Shown here: piece by piece, positions 1 through 7,574 of the stretch
How the letters are laid out: the number at the start of each line of letters is the position of its first letter
How positions within the stretch are numbered: position 1 is the stretch's first letter
NCBI GenBank assembly: GCA_021777685.1
Contig: JAJYDH010000016.1
Coordinates: forward strand, 1 to 25,355
Length of the DNA stretch: 25,355 nucleotides
Reading direction: 5' to 3'
Origin: Planctomycetota bacterium
GTDB taxonomy: Bacteria; Planctomycetota; Planctomycetia; Isosphaerales; Isosphaeraceae
Position numbers and translations under genes: made by a program
The notes under the pieces: model-generated
What the model saw: only the letters and a program-made list of their open reading frames with translations
The model's database searches: none
What the model was told of the DNA's origin: nothing

Positions 1-325
1 ATGGCGTCTGCCACCTCCGAGCCCTGTTCCTAAGCGAGGAGGGCCAATGGGAAGCGTTCTGGGCGAGGCCCTCAAGGGCGGCCTGAGGTCGCTACCTACT
101 TCAAAGACGCCTACCCCCTTGGCGACCTTGTCACCCCGACGACGAGTGGCCCTCGATCCGAAATAATCCGCCAAGGCGCATCATTTGCATCCAGCTTGAT
201 CAGTATGGACGGTCCCTCTCATCTCGCGGTCCTGTCCCCGGAACAAGCCGCGAGGGCGCCGTCGGGTGAAACTGTGAGGCTCGTTCTTCGCCTCGGGCCG
301 GAGTAATTCTGTTGTGTGGCTAACC
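1..325. other. Left-edge region without a convincing gene
   Basis: No complete gene is supported here. An ATG at 47 follows a good GAGGAGG ribosome-binding site (36-42), but its frame closes after 39 codons (stop 164-166) and resembles no known protein. Another forward frame stays open from 34 to a TAA at 304-306, yet has no well-placed start. It contains a mildly protein-like stretch (for example LVLRLGPE at its end), so it may be the relic of a gene whose front lies outside the window. The last 20 bases before the receiver gene are the only part with a clear role, as its leader. Confidence 0.4.
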
Positions 326-697
326 ATGGAACGGACGTTGCAAGTGCTACTGGTCGAGGACGCACCCTTCTTGCGCTATGCGTTCGGGCGACTCCTCCGC
401 ATGCAAGGGTTCGACGTCAAGGAAGCAAACGACGGCCAGGAGGCGCTCGACTGCCTGGCCGAATTCCGGCCCCATCTGATCCTCACGGACCTGATGATGC
501 CGGTCATGGGCGGCGTCGAACTGATCAGGCACATCCGCGCCAATCCTGATCTGGACGACGTGCCCGTGGTCGCGATCACCGCCGACGCCACCGATCACGC
601 CGAGCAGGCGGCCCGCGAGGCGGGCGCGGTGGACGTCATCACCAAGCCGATCGACCTGACCGCCCTGCTCGACCGGCTCAAGGTCCTGGTCCCCTGA
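326..697 (+). CDS. Stand-alone CheY-like response regulator receiver
   Basis: A single receiver domain of 123 residues that would be phosphorylated on aspartate by a histidine kinase and pass the signal by protein contact. Everything diagnostic is present: acidic pair E11-D12 in VLLVEDAPFLR, phospho-acceptor D55 in LILTDLMMP, switch threonine T85 in AITAD, and lysine K107 in the TKP motif. There is no output domain, so it resembles CheY/Spo0F-type single-domain regulators. The ATG at 326 is chosen because the beta-1 strand begins a few residues later; a GTG four codons upstream (314) is also in frame. No kinase gene is adjacent, so its partner cannot be named. It converges on rseP, with a hairpin between them. 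Confidence 0.9.
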   Translation: MERTLQVLLVEDAPFLRYAFGRLLRMQGFDVKEANDGQEALDCLAEFRPHLILTDLMMPVMGGVELIRHIRANPDLDDVPVVAITADATDHAEQAAREAGAVDVITKPIDLTALLDRLKVLVP

Positions 698-743
698 CCG
701 GCCCCCGTCGTCGACCCGGATCATCGGGACACGAGAGCGGCCG

Positions 744-769
744 GGCCCGCCCGATGCGTCGGGCGGGCC
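744..769 (+). terminator. Hairpin terminator between convergent genes
   Basis: A perfect 11-bp GC-rich stem (GGCCCGCCCGA paired with TCGGGCGGGCC) closes a 4-nt loop (TGCG). It is followed on the plus strand by a short T-rich stretch (TATTTT at about 774-779). It lies 46 bases after the receiver gene and 38 bases from the end of rseP, so it would best serve the receiver gene. The minus-strand side lacks a T run, so termination of rseP here is only possible. Confidence 0.7.
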
Positions 770-806
770 AGGCTATTTTCCGGCGCCGATCGGCGGGAGG
801 GCCGCG

Positions 807-2876
807 TCAGAAGAAGCTCTGCACGAGTTTGTAGATGTCCTTGCCGTTGATGAACACGATCAGGCCGAGGACGAACACCACGCCGGCGATCGTGATCCGG
901 TTCAACGCCGCCTCGGGCAAGGGCCGCCCCTTGACCTTCTCGGCGACGAGGAAGCAGAACTGGCCGCCGTCGAGCGGCGGGATCGGCAGGAAGTTGAGCA
1001 CCGCCAGATTCACGCTCAGGATGCCCAGGAAGTGGAAGAAGGGCGCCCAGCCGCTGCTCGCCGACGCGTAGGCCATGCCCGCGATCGGGATCACGCCGCC
1101 CAGCGCATCCCCCCCGACCCGGCCCTGGAAGAGGCTCCGGAAGATCTTGAAGATCCCGCGGACGTTCTCGACCGTCTCGTCCCAGCCCCGGGGGAGCGAC
1201 TCCGCCAGACCGAGAGCCGGCATCTGCCGGAACAGGGGCAGGAAGACCAGCCCCCGGATCGGGTGGTAGCGGTCCTTGACGACCTCGGGCTTGACCGCGA
1301 TCGGCTTGTCGGACTTGTCGGTGGCCAGCTCGATCGAGGCCCAGGGGACTTCCTGGATCGCGGCGAAGGCCCGGGGCCAGCCGGGCGTCTGGCCGCCGAG
1401 GTCGATCGTCAGCGTCCTGGGCTTCGACTTCTCGCCGGGCTCCTTCGCCGGGACGATGACCATCGACCTGAGCGTGTCGCCCGGCTTGATCCCGGCCTTC
1501 GAGGCGGGAGAGCCCTCGGCGACCGCCTCGACCTTCGGGCCGACCTGGAGCGCCAGTCCCAGGCCCGGGACGTCGAGCGGGACGGGGCGATTCGCCATCG
1601 CCGCCTGGTCGACCCACGCGGGAGAGTCGTCCGGCGTGACCTTCACCTCGACCTTCGACGGCTTGCCGCCCTCGGGCCGGGCGATCGTCAGGGCGATCTC
1701 CTTCCCGGCGGCATCCCGGCAGTACTCGGGCAGGGCCATCGGGTCGAAATCGGCCTTGCCGTCGACCTGCTCGATGACGTCCCCTTCCTTGATCCCGGCC
1801 TTCGCCGCCGGGGAGTCGGGCCGGACCGCCGCGACCGGCCCGGGGGCGAGCCGGAGGCCGAAGTCGACGAAATTGTGCGGCGGGAGCGTCACCTTCCGGA
1901 GGGTCGGGGCCTTGCCCGCCGGGTCTTTCGCCTTCTCCTCGACCTCGACGACGATCGGGACCCCCTTGAGGGGCTCGATCTTCCGGAGGTAGTCCTCGTG
2001 GTCCGCCACCGGCTGGAGCGGGCCGCCCTCGGGGCCGACGGCGACGACCCTGTCCTTCCCCTTGAAGCCGCCGGACGGGCCGGACGGGTTGGCCGCGTCG
2101 CCGGGGAGGGTCTCGAACGGGAGCCTGGGGCTGAGTTCCAGGCTGTTGGAGAAGTAGATCCCGATGGCGGGCGTCTCGGCCCCTTCGGCGCGAAGGGGCT
2201 CGATGTCGACGGATCGCTCGGCGTCGATCCCCGGGCTCTTGAGCGTGAACCGGACCTTCTCCCCGGCCCCGCTGAGCATGACCCGGTTCAGGACGTCCTT
2301 GTAGCCCACGTCGCGGCGGCCGTTGATGGCGACGATCTCATCCCCGGCGCGGAGCCCGGCCTTGTAGGCGGGGGAGCCGGGCAGGACGCCGCCGATCCGG
2401 GCGGGCTGGTCGGGATAGCCCTGGGTGTAGTAGAAGGTGAAGCAGGCGATCCCGAGCAGGATGTTCATGATCACGCCGGCCGTGATGATCTGCATCCGGG
2501 CCCAGACCGACTTGTTGTTGTAGGCCCGGGGGTCGGTCGACTTCTTCTCGTCGTCGGCCGCCTCCTCGACGTTCTCGCCGAGCATCTTGACGTAACCGCC
2601 GAGCGGGAGGGCGGCCAGGATGTACTCAGTCTCGCCCCAGGTCGGCGGGTCGCCCGGCCCGGGGGGACGCGAGCCGGTGCCGACGCGGAGCCCGACGCCC
2701 CGCCGCCACGAGGCCAGCGTCGGCCCGAAGCCGATCGAGAACTTCTCGACCTTCACGCCGTTCCATTTGGCCAGCAGGAAGTGGCCCAGCTCGTGGATGA
2801 AGATGACGAACCCGAGGCCCAGGGCCACCTTGAGGATGTTCCAGACGACTTCGGCGGTCTCTCTCAGGCTTTCCAA
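807..2876 (-). CDS. rseP: RIP metalloprotease RseP (site-2 protease), enlarged, with three PDZ-like domains
   Basis: A membrane-embedded zinc protease that cuts transmembrane segments, classically anti-sigma factors and leftover signal peptides. Zinc motif HELGH is at residues 28-32 in the first membrane helix. The third ligand motif NFLPIPPLDG is at about 628-637 near the C-terminus, and further hydrophobic helices lie at about 128-150, just before NFLPIP, and at about 660-675. Three PDZ-like modules are visible between the catalytic halves, each with a P-G/D-SPA-xKAG core: about 158-225, 340-400 and 440-490. At 689 residues it is far longer than the roughly 450 usual for E. coli RseP, mainly through the extra PDZ region. 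It starts at a TTG inside the end of dxr (13-bp overlap); a strong Shine-Dalgarno supports that start. The family call is secure; substrates are unknown. Confidence 0.93.
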   Translation of the reverse strand: MESLRETAEVVWNILKVALGLGFVIFIHELGHFLLAKWNGVKVEKFSIGFGPTLASWRRGVGLRVGTGSRPPGPGDPPTWGETEYILAALPLGGYVKMLGENVEEAADDEKKSTDPRAYNNKSVWARMQIITAGVIMNILLGIACFTFYYTQGYPDQPARIGGVLPGSPAYKAGLRAGDEIVAINGRRDVGYKDVLNRVMLSGAGEKVRFTLKSPGIDAERSVDIEPLRAEGAETPAIGIYFSNSLELSPRLPFETLPGDAANPSGPSGGFKGKDRVVAVGPEGGPLQPVADHEDYLRKIEPLKGVPIVVEVEEKAKDPAGKAPTLRKVTLPPHNFVDFGLRLAPGPVAAVRPDSPAAKAGIKEGDVIEQVDGKADFDPMALPEYCRDAAGKEIALTIARPEGGKPSKVEVKVTPDDSPAWVDQAAMANRPVPLDVPGLGLALQVGPKVEAVAEGSPASKAGIKPGDTLRSMVIVPAKEPGEKSKPRTLTIDLGGQTPGWPRAFAAIQEVPWASIELATDKSDKPIAVKPEVVKDRYHPIRGLVFLPLFRQMPALGLAESLPRGWDETVENVRGIFKIFRSLFQGRVGGDALGGVIPIAGMAYASASSGWAPFFHFLGILSVNLAVLNFLPIPPLDGGQFCFLVAEKVKGRPLPEAALNRITIAGVVFVLGLIVFINGKDIYKLVQSFF

Positions 2877-4030
2877 CGGCCTACCTCCTGCCTGGCCCAG
2901 GCGTCGACGCGCCAGAGCACATCGAGGGTGGGCCGGGGGTCGAACGGATGATGGTCCAGCGCCGAGCGGCAGGCCCGGGGGATGTCGAGGAAGCCGATCT
3001 CGCGGGCGAGGAACCGGGCGACGGCCGCCTCGTTCGCCGCGTTGAGCGCCGCCCCGGCGGTCCCGGCCCGCCTCATGACCTCGAAGCCGAGGTCCAGCGC
3101 CGGGAAGGTCTCGCGGTCGGGCGGCTCGAAGTGGAGCGACATCGCGCGGGTCAGGTCCAATAGCGGGCAGGGCCCGGCGACCCGGTCGGGGTAGGTGAGC
3201 GCGAGCTGGATCGGCAGCCGCATGTCGGGCGGCGAGAGCTGCGCCACCACGCTCCCGTCGACGAACTCGACCATCGAGTGGACCACGCTCTCGGGGTGGA
3301 CGACCACCTCGATCTGACCCGGCTCCAGGCCGAACAGCCAGCGGGCCTCGATGACCTCCAGCGCCTTGTTCATCAGCGTGGCCGAGTCGATCGAGATCTT
3401 CGGCCCCATCTTCCAGGTCGGGTGCCGGAGCGCCTGCTCGGGCGTGACCCCGGCCAGCTCCCGGGCCGACTTGCCCCGGAACGGCCCGCCCGAGGACGTC
3501 AGGATCACCCGGCGGACCTCCTTCGGGCCGCCGCAGGCCATCGCCTGGAAGATCGCCGAGTGCTCGCTGTCGACCGGCAGGATCGCGGCATTCCGCCGCC
3601 GGGCCAGGTCCATCACCAGCGGCCCGGCGACGACCAGCGTCTCCTTGTTCGCCAGGGCGACAGTCTTGCCCGCCTCCAGCGCCGCCCAGGTCCCCTCCAG
3701 CCCCGCGGCGCCGACGATCGCCGTCAGGACCCGGTCGGTCGAGGGGTCGGAGACCATCCGGGCGATCCCGTCCCGGCCGGCGAGCAATTCCACGCCCGAC
3801 CCGCGCAGCTCGCCGTCCATCTCGGACGCGGCCGAGGGGTCGGTCACGGTCACGAAGCGCGGCCGGAAGGCGAGGGCCTGCTCGATCAGCTCGCCCCGGC
3901 GGGAGTGCGCGCTGAGGCCGAACGCCCGGAGCCGGGCCCCGCCGTCATGCTCGACCACGCTGAGCGCGCTCCGGCCCACCGAGCCGGTCGAGCCCAGGAT
4001 CACGACGTTCTGTAGGTCGCCCGGCGGCAT
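2864..4030 (-). CDS. dxr: 1-deoxy-D-xylulose 5-phosphate reductoisomerase
   Basis: Catalyses the second step of the MEP isoprenoid pathway: NADPH-dependent rearrangement and reduction of DXP to MEP in the cytoplasm. The 388-residue length is normal. Visible motifs in order: NADPH-binding GSTGSVG at the N-terminus, ALANKETLVVAG, the metal-site segment LPVDSEHSAIFQ, the loop TSSGGPFRG, then KISIDSATLMNKALEVIEA and the substrate-binding HPESVVHSMVEF. The ATG at 4030 puts the Rossmann strand about 8 residues in and is preceded by GAGGAG about 12 nt upstream. It is first in a two-gene unit with rseP, a neighbour pairing also seen in other bacteria, often with cdsA and undecaprenyl-PP synthase, which are absent here. 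No frameshift or missing motif was seen. Confidence 0.96.
   Translation of the reverse strand: MPPGDLQNVVILGSTGSVGRSALSVVEHDGGARLRAFGLSAHSRRGELIEQALAFRPRFVTVTDPSAASEMDGELRGSGVELLAGRDGIARMVSDPSTDRVLTAIVGAAGLEGTWAALEAGKTVALANKETLVVAGPLVMDLARRRNAAILPVDSEHSAIFQAMACGGPKEVRRVILTSSGGPFRGKSARELAGVTPEQALRHPTWKMGPKISIDSATLMNKALEVIEARWLFGLEPGQIEVVVHPESVVHSMVEFVDGSVVAQLSPPDMRLPIQLALTYPDRVAGPCPLLDLTRAMSLHFEPPDRETFPALDLGFEVMRRAGTAGAALNAANEAAVARFLAREIGFLDIPRACRSALDHHPFDPRPTLDVLWRVDAWARQEVGRWKA
2877..2889 (-). promoter_or_regulatory. Strong ribosome-binding site fixing the TTG start of rseP
   Basis: On the minus strand, a full AGGAGG (2889 to 2884) sits 7 nt before the TTG at 2876. It is encoded within the last codons of dxr. 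No ATG or GTG occurs before the HELGH helix at a workable place, so this site decides the start. The arrangement suggests translational coupling of rseP to dxr. Confidence 0.8.
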
Positions 4031-4544
4031 CCGTGGATCGGTCTCCTCGCCATCGGCCGTCCCCGCATCGAAACGGCTACTCTAATCGATCCGGCTCGGG
4101 CGGCGAAAGGGGTATCGGGCCCGTTTGTGGCCGATCGACGGACGGCCGTTTCGACGCAAGTGCCTTGGAAATCGAAATTTAAGCCTGCAACTTGGTTCGT
4201 GGCGTCGGGCCCGATCGTCGCGAAAAACGAACCCAAGGCCGCCGGCCCCGACCTGTGCAAGACAAAGCCAATCGCCCGGGTCTTGCGGTCCCGAACCAAA
4301 GCCAACCCGCCGACAACCCAATTTCCATTCGAAGCCAAGGCTCGGCGAACCTCGTCGCTCCAAGTCAAACCCAACGATCGGCGGGGCGACATCGTGCGCA
4401 CTCCAACTCGAAGCCAAACTCGCGACCACCGCGACGGGTCGCCGATCGCCCGGTGATCCCGGCCGACCGGCCCGGCATCCATCCTTAAATCATCGCCCGG
4501 GGGGCGGCCTTCGAACACACTCTTTCCCGTGATCCATGTGAGGG
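4031..4544. other. Long divergent intergenic region with degenerate repeats
   Basis: This 500-base gap between dxr and the GH76 gene holds no supported gene. Short frames on both strands are of odd composition, rich in K/N/P on the plus strand, and share no family features. The part from about 4231 to 4417 carries an imperfect repeated word (entered separately). It must also contain the dxr promoter near 4035-4110, but no convincing -35/-10 pair was identified on the minus strand. Confidence 0.5.
4231..4417 (+). repeat. Degenerate short-word repeat (AA-R-S-CCAA), spaced about 17 or 34 bp
   Basis: The word GCCAA or CCCAA, usually preceded by AA or AAA, recurs at 4232, 4267, 4301, 4317, 4334, 4370 and 4413. 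The intervals are 35, 34, 16, 17, 36 and 43 bp, several near 17 or twice that. Flanking bases are poorly conserved, so this would be an old, decayed tandem array or a composition bias in non-coding DNA. No protein-coding signal explains it. Confidence 0.4.
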
Positions 4545-4573
4545 TTGTGGCGGGTCGGCTCGCCGGCGATAAT
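4545..4573 (+). promoter_or_regulatory. Candidate sigma-70-type promoter for the GH76 gene
   Basis: A TTGTGG -35 hexamer (4545-4550) and a GATAAT -10 hexamer (4568-4573; one mismatch to TATAAT) are separated by exactly 17 bp. The predicted start, near 4580, gives an 80-base leader before the GH76 start codon. Confidence 0.5.
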
Positions 4574-4659
4574 GCGCCGGGCGGGTCGATCCGCGAGCGG
4601 TGCGTCGGCGACCTTGGGGCCATACCCACCTTGATCGAGCGAACGGAGAGGACAGGGCG

Positions 4660-5766
4660 ATGAGGAACATCCTGCCGACGGCCGTGCTGCTCCTCTCCCT
4701 CGCCGGCGCGTCGAGGGCCGAGGAGTCGAACTCGTACGCCCGGCGGGCCCGCGAGGTGACGGAGCACATCCAGAAGGATTTCTACGACCCCCAGAGCGGC
4801 GTGTATTTCAAGTCGATGACCATCCGGAAGCCGGATTACGTCTGGCTCCAGAGCGTGATGCTGTCGAACCTCGTCGCGGCGGCGAGGGCCGAGCCGGCCG
4901 CTTACGCCCCGGTCCTGGAGAAATACTTCACGGCGCTCGACGCTTACTGGGACCCGAAGGTCGCGATCCCCGGCTATGAGGCCGCGCCCACGAAGGGGAA
5001 CGGCCACGACAAGTACTACGACGACAACGCCTGGATGGTGATCGCGTTCCTCGAAGCCTACGAGATGAACCGCGACCCCCGCTACCTCGCCCGGGCCGAC
5101 GAGACGCTCAAGTTCGTCCTGAGCGGCTGGGACGAGGAGCTGGGCGGTGGGATCTGGTGGCATCAGGGGCACAAGGACGGCACCAAGAACGCCTGCTCGA
5201 ACGGCCCGTCGGCCGTGGGATGCCTCCGGCTGGCCAGGTTCCGCGAGGATGAGGCGCCCGCCCTGATCGAGCGGGCCCGGAAGATCGTCGCATGGACGAT
5301 GGGGGCCCTCCAGGCCGAGGACGGGCTGTTCGACGACCGCAAGGTCGTCGCCACCGGCGAGGTCAAGCGCGGCAAGCTGACGTACAACTCCGCGCTGATG
5401 CTCCGGGCCCAGCTCGGCCTGTATCGGGCCACCGGCGAGAAGGCTTACCTGGAGCAGGCCCGGCGGATCGGCAAGGCGGGCGACTGGTTCCTGGACGCGA
5501 AGACCGGCGTCTACCGCGACGCGCTCCGATACGCCCACTTCATGGTCGAGGCCGACCTGGAACTGTACCGGGCCACGGGCGAGGATTACCTCCTGAAGCG
5601 GGCGAGGACGAACGTGGACGCCTATTACGAGAACTGGAAGGCGAAGCCGCCCGAGGACATGATCTCCAACGCCGCCATCGGGCGCGTGCTCTGGCTGATG
5701 GCCGAGACCGAGACCGAAGCCGGCCGGGCCTTCTGGAAGCGTTCGGATCGGGCGACAGATCAGTAA
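4660..5766 (+). CDS. Secreted glycoside hydrolase family 76 protein (alpha-1,6-mannanase-like)
   Basis: A 368-residue predicted (alpha/alpha)6-barrel protein. GH76 enzymes are endo-alpha-1,6-mannanases acting on mannan backbones. The N-terminus MRNILPTAVLLLSLAGASRA is a signal peptide with a likely cut after SRA, so it acts outside the cytoplasm. The adjacent aspartates D121-D122 in KYYDDNAWMVIAFLE match the GH76 catalytic pair, and GGGIWW and KNACSNGPSAVGCLRL are also family-like segments. Length fits a single GH76 domain. The ATG at 4660 is chosen over an upstream in-frame start because it begins the signal peptide and follows GGAGAGG about 8 nt upstream. It stands alone, without transporters or other glycosidases, so the substrate (external mannan or the cell's own polymers) is open. 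Related barrels could have other glycan activities. Confidence 0.82.
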   Translation: MRNILPTAVLLLSLAGASRAEESNSYARRAREVTEHIQKDFYDPQSGVYFKSMTIRKPDYVWLQSVMLSNLVAAARAEPAAYAPVLEKYFTALDAYWDPKVAIPGYEAAPTKGNGHDKYYDDNAWMVIAFLEAYEMNRDPRYLARADETLKFVLSGWDEELGGGIWWHQGHKDGTKNACSNGPSAVGCLRLARFREDEAPALIERARKIVAWTMGALQAEDGLFDDRKVVATGEVKRGKLTYNSALMLRAQLGLYRATGEKAYLEQARRIGKAGDWFLDAKTGVYRDALRYAHFMVEADLELYRATGEDYLLKRARTNVDAYYENWKAKPPEDMISNAAIGRVLWLMAETETEAGRAFWKRSDRATDQ

Positions 5767-5792
5767 CGCCTCTCGGTCGTCGGGCCGACGGC

Positions 5793-7115
5793 TCATGGAC
5801 CCTTGGGCTTCTCATCGACCGGGCCATCAATGGGAACATATCCCTCGGGAATCGTCCTGAGATAGGGGCCGACCAGGCTTTCGACGCTCGCGGGATACTC
5901 GCCCTTTTCCCTCTTGTGGAGCTCGTTGGCGAGCGTGATGAGGAGAGACCCGAAGGTCGAGCGGTCGCGCTTGAGAGCCCGGTCCATCGCCGCGAAGTTG
6001 GGCGCGAGGATCTCGGCGTAGATCGTCGTGTGGAACCATCGGGCCAGGTCTTCGGGCGAGAGGGCCTTGACCGCGTCGGGCGCGTCGGCTTCGGGGGCGT
6101 ACAGTTCGAACCCGGCGGCCGCGCCGGGCGGCGTCGGGCCGGGGGGCGGGGTCAGCTTCGCGAACGGCGGCCGTGTCGACCTGGGCCGGTCGCAATAGGC
6201 CAGCCAGTTGGCGATGACCAGGCGAAACACCCGTCGCGATCGTTCGGGCTCACGCTTGAGCGACCGCTCGGCCTGGAAGAAGGCGCGGCCGGGGCCGCTC
6301 GACGACCAGTTCCAGGTGTGGGTCCGGCCGACCAGCGGGATCAGCTTCGCCGGGTCCTCGAACGCGGGGTCGGCCATCGTGTTGAGGAAGATGAGGTACT
6401 CGCCCTTGAACGAGACCGAGGATGGCGGCGTCATCGATTCGGCCTCGATCGCCGCGTCGAGCGCCCTCCGGAGCATCGTCGAGTCGACATCGGGGTCGGT
6501 CGCCATCGCCGAGATGCGGGACGAGGCCATCGCCCCGAGCGCGATGCCGACCAGTCGCTCGATCGGCACCCCTCGCCGGCCGCAATGGCGGCTCGATCGG
6601 AGGACGGCGAGATACCAGTCGAGGGCCCCGTTCAGGTCCCCCGCGGCCTCCAGCCGGGTCGCCTCCAGGATCGCCAGGCGGCCGAACGACCGCATTCCCT
6701 GGATCACCGGCAAGACGGTCGCGACGTTCATCTCCCTGGGCGAGATGTACAGGGCGTCGGGGCGGGCCGTGCCCTCCCTCCAGATCGCGAGAGCCTCGCG
6801 ATTCGTCCCGAGCCATCTACGCTGGTCGGCACTCGCCGAGCCCCAGTCGCCCGCCCAGACGCCCGAGGGGTTGGTCGGGTCCTTCCCCAGCTTGTCGAAG
6901 GCCCTCCTGTAGAAGGTGAAGGCGTTGACCTCATCCGGGATCGGCCGGGCGAACTCGTCGATGTCGAAGGGCTCGCCGACCTCGGGCAGGCCGCTCAGGC
7001 TCGTGGCCTTGAGTGTGATCAGGATCGCCAACGCGATCAGGACGGCCGGGCCGACGGTCCAGAGCCGCCGCCGTCCTCGGTGAGCATGTGTCGGCTGGCG
7101 CGTCTCGGTCGTCAA
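5793..7115 (-). CDS. Uncharacterised protein with one N-terminal membrane anchor
   Basis: A 440-residue protein that I do not recognise. After a basic start (HAHRGRRR) comes one hydrophobic helix at about residues 18-35 (VGPAVLIALAILITL). The rest is soluble and mainly helical, so most of it probably faces the periplasm. The middle (SFGRLAILEATRLEAAGDLNGALDWYLAVLRSS) reads like a helical-repeat segment, and the C-terminus has YPASVESLVGPYLRTIPEGYVPIDG, a motif style found near the end of many planctomycete secreted proteins. It starts with TTG at 7115, preceded by GAGGG 7 nt upstream; no ATG lies nearby in frame. It ends 26 bp from the convergent GH76 gene. Coding periodicity is strong, so the gene is real even though its function is unknown. 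Confidence 0.7.
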   Translation of the reverse strand: MTTETRQPTHAHRGRRRLWTVGPAVLIALAILITLKATSLSGLPEVGEPFDIDEFARPIPDEVNAFTFYRRAFDKLGKDPTNPSGVWAGDWGSASADQRRWLGTNREALAIWREGTARPDALYISPREMNVATVLPVIQGMRSFGRLAILEATRLEAAGDLNGALDWYLAVLRSSRHCGRRGVPIERLVGIALGAMASSRISAMATDPDVDSTMLRRALDAAIEAESMTPPSSVSFKGEYLIFLNTMADPAFEDPAKLIPLVGRTHTWNWSSSGPGRAFFQAERSLKREPERSRRVFRLVIANWLAYCDRPRSTRPPFAKLTPPPGPTPPGAAAGFELYAPEADAPDAVKALSPEDLARWFHTTIYAEILAPNFAAMDRALKRDRSTFGSLLITLANELHKREKGEYPASVESLVGPYLRTIPEGYVPIDGPVDEKPKGP

Positions 7116-7283
7116 GGTCGGGCCCTCGTTCGGATCGAGTCGAGGTCGGCCCTCGAACTCGGAAAGCCTAACGAGAGGAAGCCGGTCCAGTCAACGACAA
7201 GTGTAGGACGAGGTTCCGATTCGGGTCTACCCGCCGATTCCGCCGGCCCGCCGATGCGTTCTGGCATGAGGTCGATGTGACTT

Positions 7284-7375
7284 TCTTGTAGGGCGGGTCA
7301 GCGGCAGCGAAACCCTCCAGTGCTCGGCGAGGCCGTCTCCGGCGGGTTTCGCTGCCGCTGACCCGCCCTACAAGA
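7284..7375. repeat. BIME-like dyad 1: GTAG-bounded 32-bp perfect inverted repeat
   Basis: Arms 7284-7315 and 7344-7375 are perfect inverted repeats of 32 bp around a 28-base centre. Each half can also fold alone: after GTAG (7288-7291), GGCGGGT (7292-7298) faces ACCCTCC (7312-7318, one mismatch). In the other half GGCGGGT (7341-7347) pairs with ACCCGCC (7361-7367), followed by CTAC (7368-7371). This fits two inverted REP hairpins. It lies upstream of the LEDR gene and is not coding. Confidence 0.8.
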
Positions 7376-7414
7376 CAGCCGGCAGTCCCCGTTCTCGCCG
7401 GACGCGCAGGGAGC

Positions 7415-7457
7415 TGGGGACGGGCACGCGGCCGGGTACGGCCGCAGACAGTCCCCA
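7415..7457. repeat. Two-tier hairpin element next to dyad 1
   Basis: An outer stem TGGGGAC/GTCCCCA (7415-7421 with 7451-7457) encloses a perfect inner stem GCGGCCG/CGGCCGC (7428-7434 with 7439-7445) and a 4-base loop. The word CAGTCCCC also occurs nearby at 7383-7390 and again at 7449-7456. It resembles a second type of dispersed palindrome lying 40 bases from dyad 1, and is not followed by a T run, so it is unlikely to be a terminator. Confidence 0.5.
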
Positions 7458-7509
7458 TTTCCCTCGCCCGAACGACTTTTGAATGACGCTGCCGAGTTCT
7501 CGGCGTTCC

Positions 7510-7539
7510 TTGACGATTGCCGAGCCGGCTTCATATCCT
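7510..7539 (+). promoter_or_regulatory. Candidate promoter for the LEDR surface-protein gene
   Basis: TTGACG (7510-7515) and TATCCT (7534-7539) are 18 bp apart. The start point would be near 7546, only 8 bases before an in-frame GTG (7554) but 29 bases before the ATG at 7575. This favours the ATG as start. Confidence 0.5.
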
Positions 7540-7574
7540 GATGGAATCGCACCGTGAAAACCGGGGCCACGCCG

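Noticed and set aside
1032..2951. A 639-codon plus-strand open frame opposite rseP
   Set aside because: It is a shadow of rseP caused by GC-rich codon bias: composition is Arg/Asp/Gly/Leu-rich with no domain, while the opposite strand has clear HELGH and LDG motifs.
4000..5796. A 598-codon minus-strand frame over the GH76 gene and the gap
   Set aside because: Antisense to a secreted GH76 protein; the extra part lies in repetitive non-coding DNA.
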